DNA of 19,562 nt from Methanobacteriota archaeon (GTDB lineage Archaea > Halobacteriota > Methanosarcinia > Methanosarcinales > Methanosarcinaceae): the NCBI GenBank assembly GCA_030837265.1, contig JAUPKV010000326.1, positions 1 through 19,562 of the forward strand. The letters are read 5' to 3'. Positions 1 to 6,719 of the stretch are shown in pieces; within the stretch, counting starts at the first letter, position 1, and each line of letters opens with the position of its first letter. The position numbers were made by a program, and so were the translations under genes. The notes under the pieces were generated by a model. It was given only the letters and a program-made list of their open reading frames with translations. It was not told the DNA's origin and did not search any database.

Positions 1-1547
1 GTCTTGCCTACAGTCTTCTTTGAATCAAAGGTGATATTTACGACAGGAGTGACAGCTTGAGGGAAATCAAAAACTATGGAGTTCCCATTTCCAATATAAG
101 TCTGTGAAAGTTCTTTTACTTCGACATTGCTTTGAGGTTCGGGCGAACCACCGGCACTGCCGCCTCCACTTCCACTGCTGCTGCTGCTACTGCTGCTGTC
201 GCTGCTACTGTCGCTGCTACTGTCGCTGCTACTGTCACTGCTGCTGTCACTTCCGCTGCTTGAGTTGTTCCCTGTTTCGTTTGCACTGTAGTTGCCAGTG
301 ATCTGCCGATAATAGTAAAATTCATGATCGGGAACCAGTTCCGGGTGCAGGATCTTTACCAGGTCTTCAAGCACGATATCCGGATGAATCACACCCGATT
401 GCCAGTAATCGTTGGCACCGTTTGCATTCACCCTTGCATTGAAGGTATATATCTTGTGATTTTTGAATGCATCAAATTTCGAATTCCGCTCATCCATGGC
501 CACGATATCGGTAAGATTATAGGAATAATATCCGGCGTTCATCCAGAATTCAGCGTCATGAGCACGATCATAAACAGTTTCAAAATCGAGATCTAAATCT
601 CCACTATCTTCCGTAAGATTTCCTAAGATGTTGTCTCCACCGGCATCCCAGAACAGCTGCCCCACATAGCTATTATTGCCAGAAGCATAAAATACACCAT
701 TGTATTCAAATCCGCAAAAGAGTGTGGGTCTATAGGATACAGACGCTGCTTTTTCCTTCACTGAGATATAATTTTGTACTATCTTATCAAACACATCGTT
801 AGCAGTTTTTTCCTGATTATAGAACAGTGAATAATACTTGATCCATTCAGCCCTTGCCAGAGGATCGTTTTCCATCCATTCGCCAATAACTGCTGGTTTG
901 AGATCCGCTTCCAGCAATTTTGGCTGGCTGTCATATTCCGAGTATTCGGGTGATTGTTCGGTACAGAATACTACATCAGGTGTGAGGTTGATCATTTTCT
1001 CCATATCAAGCTGGCTGGAGCTCATTGTATTAGCGCTGCTTCCGACCTCAACGATTTTACCCTCACTAACAAGGCTGTTGAATTCCTCATCATCACCATA
1101 AACCCCATCAATTCCATTAAAGCCTACAATGGAAGAGGTTTCACCTATAGCGGCTATACAAGGCAGGTGTGTCAATGAAAGAGGAACCACCGATTTCACG
1201 GGAATGGTAAAAACGCGGGCATCCGAATACCCCTCAGGCACTTCCTCACCGCGCTGGACGAGGAGATAGGTACGGTTCTCGGCCGCCCTGCCCCAGGGAT
1301 CATTAATTTTCACGACCTTGTATGTCCCGTGATACTCAACAGAATATCCCGTTGCGTAGCCAGGGTACGCCTTGTCGGTAAAAAGATCCCTGTCATCAGT
1401 GGTATTTTTTGATGATGTATTGTTCGTATCAGTCAGTCCATATACTCCGGGAGCAAGCACTGAAATGGCAAATATGATGAGTGCCACGAGTGCCAGAACT
1501 CCGCATATGCTTTTATTCTGTTGCTTAGCTGTCAAAAGTCGATTCAT
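1..1547 (-). CDS. ABC transporter substrate-binding protein, TroA/FecB-like, with PGF-pre-PGF domain (C-terminus outside window)
   Basis: I translated this by hand; the frame stays open for 515 codons and leaves the window at base 1. The ATG at 1547 is preferred over an in-frame ATG at 1553 because GAGGT lies about six bases before it and touches the upstream one. A signal/anchor helix spans residues 15-35. Residues ~60-410 resemble iron/cobalamin-type periplasmic-binding proteins (PF01497 class): IPVKSVVPLS near 115-124, LTPDVVF near 188-194, RAEWIK near 232-237. A Ser/Asp/Gly linker (~429-468) then leads into the start of a PGF-pre-PGF domain (NVEVKEL near 474-480). It should be an exported protein tethered to the cell surface that delivers a metal complex to a BtuCD-type transporter. 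It starts 42 bases after chlD stops, so it is probably the fourth gene of that operon. The ligand (corrinoid, heme, siderophore or other) cannot be read from sequence; the cbiZ in the operon favours corrinoid. Confidence 0.85.
   Translation of the reverse strand, partial: MNRLLTAKQQNKSICGVLALVALIIFAISVLAPGVYGLTDTNNTSSKNTTDDRDLFTDKAYPGYATGYSVEYHGTYKVVKINDPWGRAAENRTYLLVQRGEEVPEGYSDARVFTIPVKSVVPLSLTHLPCIAAIGETSSIVGFNGIDGVYGDDEEFNSLVSEGKIVEVGSSANTMSSSQLDMEKMINLTPDVVFCTEQSPEYSEYDSQPKLLEADLKPAVIGEWMENDPLARAEWIKYYSLFYNQEKTANDVFDKIVQNYISVKEKAASVSYRPTLFCGFEYNGVFYASGNNSYVGQLFWDAGGDNILGNLTEDSGDLDLDFETVYDRAHDAEFWMNAGYYSYNLTDIVAMDERNSKFDAFKNHKIYTFNARVNANGANDYWQSGVIHPDIVLEDLVKILHPELVPDHEFYYYRQITGNYSANETGNNSSSGSDSSSDSSSDSSSDSSSDSSSSSSSSGSGGGSAGGSPEPQSNVEVKELSQTYIGNGNSIVFDFPQAVTPVVNITFDSKKTVGK
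187..246 (-). repeat. 12-bp tandem repeat coding for a Ser/Asp linker
   Basis: On the plus strand the unit TCGCTGCTACTG occurs three times without change (199-234), with degenerate copies on both sides (187-198 and 235-246). In the gene on the minus strand it codes for a repeating Asp-Ser-Ser-Ser. The unit is a multiple of three, so copy-number change would lengthen or shorten the linker between the binding domain and the surface-anchoring domain without breaking the frame. Confidence 0.85.
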
Positions 1548-1589
1548 AATCATACCTCAGTATTTCTTTCTGTTAGTTATCAATCAAGG

Positions 1590-3494
1590 TCATCGACCGT
1601 TTTTATACACAAAATCCTGCACTGTTCCGGCAAGCTGGCCGCCACACAGGGTTTCGAGCCTGAAATAAGAAGCTTTAAGGTCACCGGCAAGTGTCAGTGC
1701 ACAATCCAGGCGAGGGTAGCCTTCTTCTGTATCCACGACTACAAACCTGATCTCGGAACCGGCAACCGTCCGTGCCAAATCCGACAGTTCATTGTAGGGG
1801 GACCCGTTGTTCTTCCATGAAACATTCACTCTGCCATCGGTAAGGAGGACAATTGATTTGTTCTCGCTTGACGACGCATATTTCCCTTTTGTCAATAGGT
1901 CATATGCATCTGCAATTCCTTTGGTCAAAGGGGTCATGCCTCCGGTCGGAAGGGTTCGGAGGAATCGGACAGCAAGTTCGGGGCTATGTGTGGGAGGGAG
2001 AAGCATGCGTGAATCAGCCCCTCGAAAAATCATCAGGCCAATTCGATCACGTTTCTGGTAAGCATCGGTCAGGAGGGATAATATCGCTCCTTTGACAGCA
2101 ACCATCCGTTTCCGCACACCCATGGAGCCACTTGCATCAACCAGGAACAGGATGGTATGGGCGATTTTCTTCTCCCGGATTTTTTCACGAAGATCGGATT
2201 TCTTTACCGAGATCGCAAGGCCATTTCTTTCTCGTAACTGCTGAAAAGGTGCTGCAGCTCGGAGGGTTGCATCAATGGCAATGTCATTTCGGTTTTTACC
2301 CGGAAGCCTGAATGATCGATAATGACCGGATGTATCAGTGCTTAGAACCCGTGTCCTGCGCCCGCTCTTCTGCTTCTGCGTTACTTTACGGGACACTTCA
2401 TTTAGGTACCGGACCACTGCAAAGGGCGATCCAATATCGAAAATCTGTTCTGCAGGTAGAGAGGGCAGTGGATTTGGCAGATTCGGTTTATCCCTCTCCT
2501 GCCGATCCTGCTGCCGACTTTTAGTATGGTCTTGCAGATTCCCATCAGATGGTTCCGACCCGGTTTCACGATCCTGGTCCTTAGTCTCCTCTTCTCTGTC
2601 CTTTGTTTCCTCCTCTTTTTTCGATGGGGCTTGGGGGGGGCAATTGGGCACATCCCGTCGCCGGTGCTCAAGGGCAAACAGGGCGGCGAGCTTGATATCG
2701 TCAAAAATAACACTATCTCTCCCGTCCAGCGCTGCAAGGGCGATTGCTGCCCTTGAAACGGCAAGGTCACCTCTCTGTCCAGCGATTCCCAGTTCAATAC
2801 AGAGCGAGGATATTAGATCAGCAAGGCCTTCCGGGATGCTGACATATATGAGGCGTTCCCATGCTGCATCAAGGATTTTTTCAAGCTCGGTGACCTGGGA
2901 CTCGTACTCACGAACGAACTCTTCAGGAAAGCGTTCGAACTGGAGGTTTTTTCGAATGACTTCCGCCCTCAATTCGCTATCTTCGACCGGGTCAAGCGTG
3001 ACACAGAGATCGAAACGGTCCATCTGTCCAGCTGAGAGATCTCCTTCAGCAGGATCCATGGTTGCAACCAGAAGAAAACGGGTGCGAGCATGATGGGAAA
3101 AACCTTCGCGCTCGAGAAGGATATCTCCGATCTCGGACGTATTGAGCAGATTTGAGACAATTCCTTCATCCATCAGGTTGATATCGTCTGCATACAGAAT
3201 CTGGCAATTCCCTTGCTCCAGTATCCCAGGAACAAGCCTGATCATTCCGGTGCTGACAGCCGTTTCCATGTCGATGCTGCCCAGTAAACGGTCGAGTGTG
3301 ATATTCTGCGGCATGGTCAGCAGTTTTTTCCCCCTGGAAATACTTTTGAGAGACCGTGCCAGCATTGACTTACCCGTTCCGGGTTCTCCGAGGATGAGAA
3401 CCGTGCGGATGTCTTCATTGGTGAGTGCGCATAAAAGCGCTTTTTTTGCATTTTCTTGACCGATGACAGCCGGGAACGGGTAGAAAATCGTCAT
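1590..3494 (-). CDS. chlD: ChlD/BchD-type metal chelatase subunit (AAA+ and VWA domains)
   Basis: The 634-residue protein has an N-terminal AAA+ domain with Walker A GEPGTGKS (36-43) and Walker B ILYADDIN (99-106). An acidic, charged and proline-rich linker follows (~285-350), then a C-terminal von Willebrand A domain with the MIDAS residues DASGS (453-457), Thr521 and Asp553. In Mg- and Co-chelatases the D subunit forms a ring complex with the I subunit and couples ATP hydrolysis to metal insertion by the large H/CobN subunit. Walker A is intact here, while some ChlD families have lost it. The ATG overlaps the chlI stop as ATGA, so translation is probably coupled. No CobN or ChlH is visible, so the metal is not shown; the cobalamin context suggests a cobaltochelatase role (archaeal CobN with ChlID replacing CobST). 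A Mg-chelatase name in databases would be by homology only. Confidence 0.9.
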   Translation of the reverse strand: MTIFYPFPAVIGQENAKKALLCALTNEDIRTVLILGEPGTGKSMLARSLKSISRGKKLLTMPQNITLDRLLGSIDMETAVSTGMIRLVPGILEQGNCQILYADDINLMDEGIVSNLLNTSEIGDILLEREGFSHHARTRFLLVATMDPAEGDLSAGQMDRFDLCVTLDPVEDSELRAEVIRKNLQFERFPEEFVREYESQVTELEKILDAAWERLIYVSIPEGLADLISSLCIELGIAGQRGDLAVSRAAIALAALDGRDSVIFDDIKLAALFALEHRRRDVPNCPPQAPSKKEEETKDREEETKDQDRETGSEPSDGNLQDHTKSRQQDRQERDKPNLPNPLPSLPAEQIFDIGSPFAVVRYLNEVSRKVTQKQKSGRRTRVLSTDTSGHYRSFRLPGKNRNDIAIDATLRAAAPFQQLRERNGLAISVKKSDLREKIREKKIAHTILFLVDASGSMGVRKRMVAVKGAILSLLTDAYQKRDRIGLMIFRGADSRMLLPPTHSPELAVRFLRTLPTGGMTPLTKGIADAYDLLTKGKYASSSENKSIVLLTDGRVNVSWKNNGSPYNELSDLARTVAGSEIRFVVVDTEEGYPRLDCALTLAGDLKASYFRLETLCGGQLAGTVQDFVYKNGR

Positions 3495-4531
3495 CTATTG
3501 TAACACTCCTCGATCAGGGCTCTGATTGTAGCAAAATCCATCCTACTATCTTCAAAAGGGCCCCTCCGCATGCGGTGGGGAAGCGCCAGCCGCGCAGCTT
3601 TCAAGAAATGCTCCCGCTTGACTTCTTTCTGGCCATCAAGAGCAGCAAAGGCAAGAGATGATTTAACAAGCGTCAAGTCAGACCTGTGTCCGTCGACACC
3701 CAGCGCAAGGGAGATTTTTACCGCAGTATCGATCAGCCGGTTGTCAGCGTTCATGTCGACAATGATATTCCTTGCCACCAGGATGCGATCCCTGATCTCC
3801 TGCTGCTGCGGTTCGTAGTGCTGTACAAAAGCAATTGGATCGCGCTCGAATGCGAGCCTTCGTTTCACTACTTCAGAGCGAAGGGTATTGTCCTTCTCCC
3901 CCTGCACATCGACAACCAGCCCGAACCTGTCCAGTAGCTGTGGGCGCAGGTCACCTTCCTCAGGGTTCATCGTCCCCACAAGCAAGAAGCGGGAGGGGTG
4001 AGAATAGGAAATACCCTCCCGCTCTACAAAATTGACACCCATTGCCGCAGCATCCAGCAGCAGGTCGACAATATGGTCGTCGAGAAGATTTACCTCGTCA
4101 ACATACAGGATGTTACCATTTGCTGTTGCCAGTACGCCGGGTTCAAATTTTTTAATCCCTTTTGTTATGGCATGCTCGATGTCGAGCGTCCCTGCCACCC
4201 GGTCTTCCGTGGAGCAGAGCGGGAGCTCGACTACCCGCATCCTAACTGGTTCGGTTTCCGGTTTTTCATTTCCGTTGATCTTCCCGTGGCAGGACTCGCA
4301 GAGGTTCCTGGTATCGGAGGGGCAGCATCGGAAGATGCATCCCTTAACTGCTTCCCATTCCGGCAGTAAATCGACTAGTGCACGGACGGTCGTGGATTTT
4401 GCAGTCCCTTTTTCCCCCCGGATAAGGACTCCTCCTATGGACTGGAAAACGACGTTTGCAAGGAGGGCGTCCTTCATATCCTCTTGCCCGACAATAGCTG
4501 TAAAAGGATAAACCGGGGGTTTTTTGTTCAT
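3491..4531 (-). CDS. chlI: ChlI/BchI-type metal chelatase AAA+ ATPase subunit
   Basis: I chose the ATG at 4531 (MNKKPPVYPF), giving 346 residues. The longer reading frame from 4582 adds 17 residues without family character, and 4531 makes a four-base ATGA overlap with the cbiZ stop. Walker A is GEKGTAKS (39-46), Walker B ILYVDEVN (141-148), sensor region GTMNPEEGD (187-195) and arginine finger area LLDRFG (199-204). A cysteine-rich insert (C65, C69, C70, C78, C81) sits between beta strands, as is common in non-photosynthetic ChlI proteins, and may bind metal. The protein is the hexameric ATPase that works with ChlD to drive metal insertion into a tetrapyrrole. The downstream chlD again overlaps by ATGA, so the two subunits should be made in step. 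Confidence 0.92.
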   Translation of the reverse strand: MNKKPPVYPFTAIVGQEDMKDALLANVVFQSIGGVLIRGEKGTAKSTTVRALVDLLPEWEAVKGCIFRCCPSDTRNLCESCHGKINGNEKPETEPVRMRVVELPLCSTEDRVAGTLDIEHAITKGIKKFEPGVLATANGNILYVDEVNLLDDHIVDLLLDAAAMGVNFVEREGISYSHPSRFLLVGTMNPEEGDLRPQLLDRFGLVVDVQGEKDNTLRSEVVKRRLAFERDPIAFVQHYEPQQQEIRDRILVARNIIVDMNADNRLIDTAVKISLALGVDGHRSDLTLVKSSLAFAALDGQKEVKREHFLKAARLALPHRMRRGPFEDSRMDFATIRALIEECYNR

Positions 4532-5676
4532 GGAAAGCCCACGCAGGTACTTTTGACGCACCAGGCACTCAACTGGACCCAATTGTCGAGTATAGACTTT
4601 CGCTCATCAAGGAGCATATTCCAGTCAGGATCGCACGATATGCCGGCAATACCGGGTAACGCTTTCATCATGGCTAGCGCTGCCTTCTTACCTGAAAGTT
4701 CAGGTAACAGTCCCCATGAAGTTTCATCACAAATGTGAAGGAGGGATGTGACCATTGCGACAACAGCAGGTTTTTTCGAGAATTCGCGAAGGGTATTGAT
4801 AAACGCCTCCCGCTTATTCTCACCCTCAAGTGATGTAGCTGTCTCCCAATACTTTTTCTCATCGATGTTGAAACGGTTAAGACGGACGAGCATGTCGCAC
4901 TGGGAATTTGGGGAAAGTCCTGTCTGGAGTTCTAGAGCTCTGGTTGTAGCTTCAATAACGCACAATGCGATGAGCTCCCCGACTTTCGAGTGCTTACCAG
5001 TCCAGGTCAGGACATCGGGACTGTCCATATTGGAGATTATGCAGATTTGATCTGTCCCGGAACCGGTGGCAATACCGGTTGAATATTTACTGGGCGCCAT
5101 CAACTGCTGGATTGCAACTGTCTTTGCTTCAGTAGCTGTCATGACCGCACGTGTAAGTGCATGGGCCGGAAGGCGGGAATTGATCAGAAGAATTGTATTG
5201 ATGGTGCCGCCGACATAGATTGACTTTCCATTCTCCTCATGCCATGAAGCAATGTCTCCGGCTCGCCCTCCATTAACTTCGATACCTGCAGTGACGATCG
5301 CTGTGACCTCAAGAGTGCGGAACGAACGAGTAGCAATAGCTGCGTTCTTCATCTTCGCCGCCGTCATAAGAGCTGCAACCTTCTCAGGATTGAGCCCCAG
5401 CCGTCCAGCATGAATTTTTATATATGCTTCAACACTTCCCCCTTCCATATCCTCAGAGCGATGGCCTTCGGTTAGTTTTGGCTGATGGTTGAAAACTGCT
5501 TCGAGTCCTTCCGAGTACCCGCCGTTGACATAGGAGGTATTCAGGCAGTTCCTGTTTTTTGGGAGCCTAACAACAATGAAATTCTCATTCCGGAACACTT
5601 TTTCCCCGGATGCCGTTTCCAACATCAATTCCATTTCCTGATGGAGATTCTCGGATTCTATTAACGTGCTTTCCAA
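4528..5676 (-). CDS. cbiZ: Adenosylcobinamide amidohydrolase CbiZ (paralogue 1)
   Basis: CbiZ cleaves the aminopropanol arm of adenosylcobinamide to give adenosylcobyric acid, letting archaea salvage incomplete corrinoids. The family signatures are clear: NGGY (51-54), VFNHQ (61-65), VTAGIEVNGGRAGD (128-141), GGTINTIL (156-163), MTATEAK (179-185), GIATGSGTD (201-209) and GKHSK. A C-terminal extension after about residue 320 ends in CVGFP. The first in-frame start with a good ribosome site is TTG at 5676 (GTGAT five bases upstream); an ATG at 5634 is an alternative that fits the start of the second CbiZ better. This is the first gene of the cbiZ-chlI-chlD-binding-protein operon, and its stop overlaps the chlI start. 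The protein is clearly related to the CbiZ at 9261-10391 throughout. Confidence 0.92.
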   Translation of the reverse strand: MESTLIESENLHQEMELMLETASGEKVFRNENFIVVRLPKNRNCLNTSYVNGGYSEGLEAVFNHQPKLTEGHRSEDMEGGSVEAYIKIHAGRLGLNPEKVAALMTAAKMKNAAIATRSFRTLEVTAIVTAGIEVNGGRAGDIASWHEENGKSIYVGGTINTILLINSRLPAHALTRAVMTATEAKTVAIQQLMAPSKYSTGIATGSGTDQICIISNMDSPDVLTWTGKHSKVGELIALCVIEATTRALELQTGLSPNSQCDMLVRLNRFNIDEKKYWETATSLEGENKREAFINTLREFSKKPAVVAMVTSLLHICDETSWGLLPELSGKKAALAMMKALPGIAGISCDPDWNMLLDERKSILDNWVQLSAWCVKSTCVGFP

Positions 5677-6196
5677 TATGCATCACTTCCTTCGCATTCA
5701 CAAGTTGATTATTGGTATAATGCAATTGTTTATTTCTCCAATTTCAACATAAAAAGTAATACTTTCTAATTAGTTCGTATTTTTTATTTAATAGAATGAT
5801 TTTCTTTTCAATATCCTTGTGGAGGTGGATACTTGAGAGAAAAATACCGATTTGAAAAATAAATCAAGCAAATTTTATTGATCAGCTGATGAACGTATGA
5901 ATAAATATATTAATATTTCGCTCTTTGATGACATATTTATAAAAATAGTAAAAATTTAATGAAAGGAAAATTAAATCAAGTTTAATTGATTTAGTAAAGG
6001 AATGAAAATGAGACTACAGATAGTACTATATAAACAATAAATATAAAAAAAATTAAATGTAAAAGAAGTACTCGCGTTTCACACAATATTGAATATATTT
6101 AAAACCGGGTGAACCCCTGAGAATTCAAAGAGATACCGAGAAGTGCTTTGTTTAATTTTATAAATGCATCTACTACCATTAGTATCATCTCTTAAA
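5677..6196. other. AT-rich intergenic region upstream of cbiZ-1
   Basis: No credible coding region. It carries the promoter and about 240 bases of leader for the minus-strand cbiZ operon. A short inverted repeat (TATCC/GGATA around a GGAGGTGG core, about 5813-5832) lies in the leader. An AT-rich element, AAGTTTAATTG, is at 5978-5988, upstream of the TATA box. The stretch 5946-6196 otherwise shows only AT-rich sequence running into the MC1 pseudogene. Confidence 0.6.
5873..5945 (-). promoter_or_regulatory. Promoter and operator-like leader of the cbiZ-1 operon (copy A)
   Basis: On the minus strand an archaeal TATA box, TTTTTATAAATA, covers 5945-5934, which would start transcription near 5914. 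About 20 bases into the transcript lies a palindromic block containing ATCAGCTGAT (5881-5890) followed by CAATAAAA. The same TATA flank (TGACATATTTATAAAAA on the plus strand, 5929-5945) and the TTTTATTGAT block (5873-5882) recur at 9023-9039 and 8968-8977 with almost the same spacing (56 versus 55 bases). Confidence 0.55.
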
Positions 6197-6481
6197 TTAT
6201 TTGTTTGTCCCTAGATTCTCTTTCTTGACAAAAGGCTTATTAATTTTTTCCGGCATCCAGACAGCTTGCTTTTTGGAGCTTTAACAGTTTGTTTCCATGC
6301 CTTGTAAATGAGATTCTTCTTTGTCCCTCGTTCCCTAAGTCAGATAATCTGTGGTTTTGATTTTGTTCCTTTACCTCAGTTCGCTGCTTTTAGTGCAGCC
6401 TGTCGAGGCTGTTTCCCTGTAAAAAACTCCGTGCTCGTTACCATCTCCATCTTGTAGAACAAAATTCCTCGTATCAGCTAT
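6197..6481 (-). pseudogene. mc1: Decayed gene for methanogen chromosomal protein MC1
   Basis: Reading the minus strand across frames gives a near full-length MC1-like protein: TRNFVLQDGDGNEHGVF, then GKQPRQAALKAAN, GTKSKP, LRERGTKK, YKAWKQ, and WMPEKINKPFVKKE. MC1 is the small (about 93-residue) DNA-bending chromatin protein of Methanosarcinales. The copy is broken at every level. The start codon is ATA (6481-6479) behind an intact AGGTGAT ribosome site. A T-run at 6421-6426 has one base too many. TGA replaces arginine codons at 6378-6376 and 6342-6340. One base is missing near 6259-6268. The reading ends at TAA 6199-6197. The family match is from memory of MC1 sequences. A functional mc1 presumably exists elsewhere in the genome. 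Confidence 0.85.
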
Positions 6482-6576
6482 AGTAATCACCTTAAAAAAT
6501 GGTTTTTTTCTATTGATGGAGCTTTAGGCATTACAATTTAATTTCAATGCTGTTATTGGTTTACTAAATTAAACTT

Positions 6577-6651
6577 GTGAAATCTGCGTCATCAGGTCAT
6601 TTAATTAGTCATATTTTATCGTTGTAATCAACTTGGTGACGAAGATTTCAC
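6577..6651. repeat. Long imperfect inverted repeat upstream of the MC1 pseudogene
   Basis: GTGAAATCTGCGTCA (6577-6591) faces TGACGAAGATTTCAC (6637-6651), 13 of 15 positions pairing, with a 45-base AT-rich loop. It sits between the end of the second substrate-binding protein and the dead mc1, so it could be the old mc1 operator, a terminator-type structure, or the footprint of a small element. The rest of 6482-6719 shows nothing else. Confidence 0.6.
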
Positions 6652-6719
6652 AGATCCACTCATAGGAATCATGACTTGCCAACTTTTCTAGTCTTACAAC
6701 TTACAGAATTCACTTTATT

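Noticed and set aside
187..246. Short regular repeats as a possible CRISPR array
   Set aside because: The 12-base units are directly adjacent without spacers and are in frame within a protein linker.
104..301. Cys/His-rich 65-codon plus-strand frame
   Set aside because: It is the antisense of the Ser/Asp linker repeats in the binding-protein gene; the cysteines come from the complementary repeat.
2338..3093. 251-codon plus-strand frame opposite chlD
   Set aside because: It is antisense to a clearly real AAA+/VWA gene; serine- and arginine-rich wording is typical of a shadow frame.
4532..4582. Longer start for chlI
   Set aside because: The extra 17 residues lie inside cbiZ in another frame, and the ATG at 4531 gives the ATGA coupling and the usual ChlI start.
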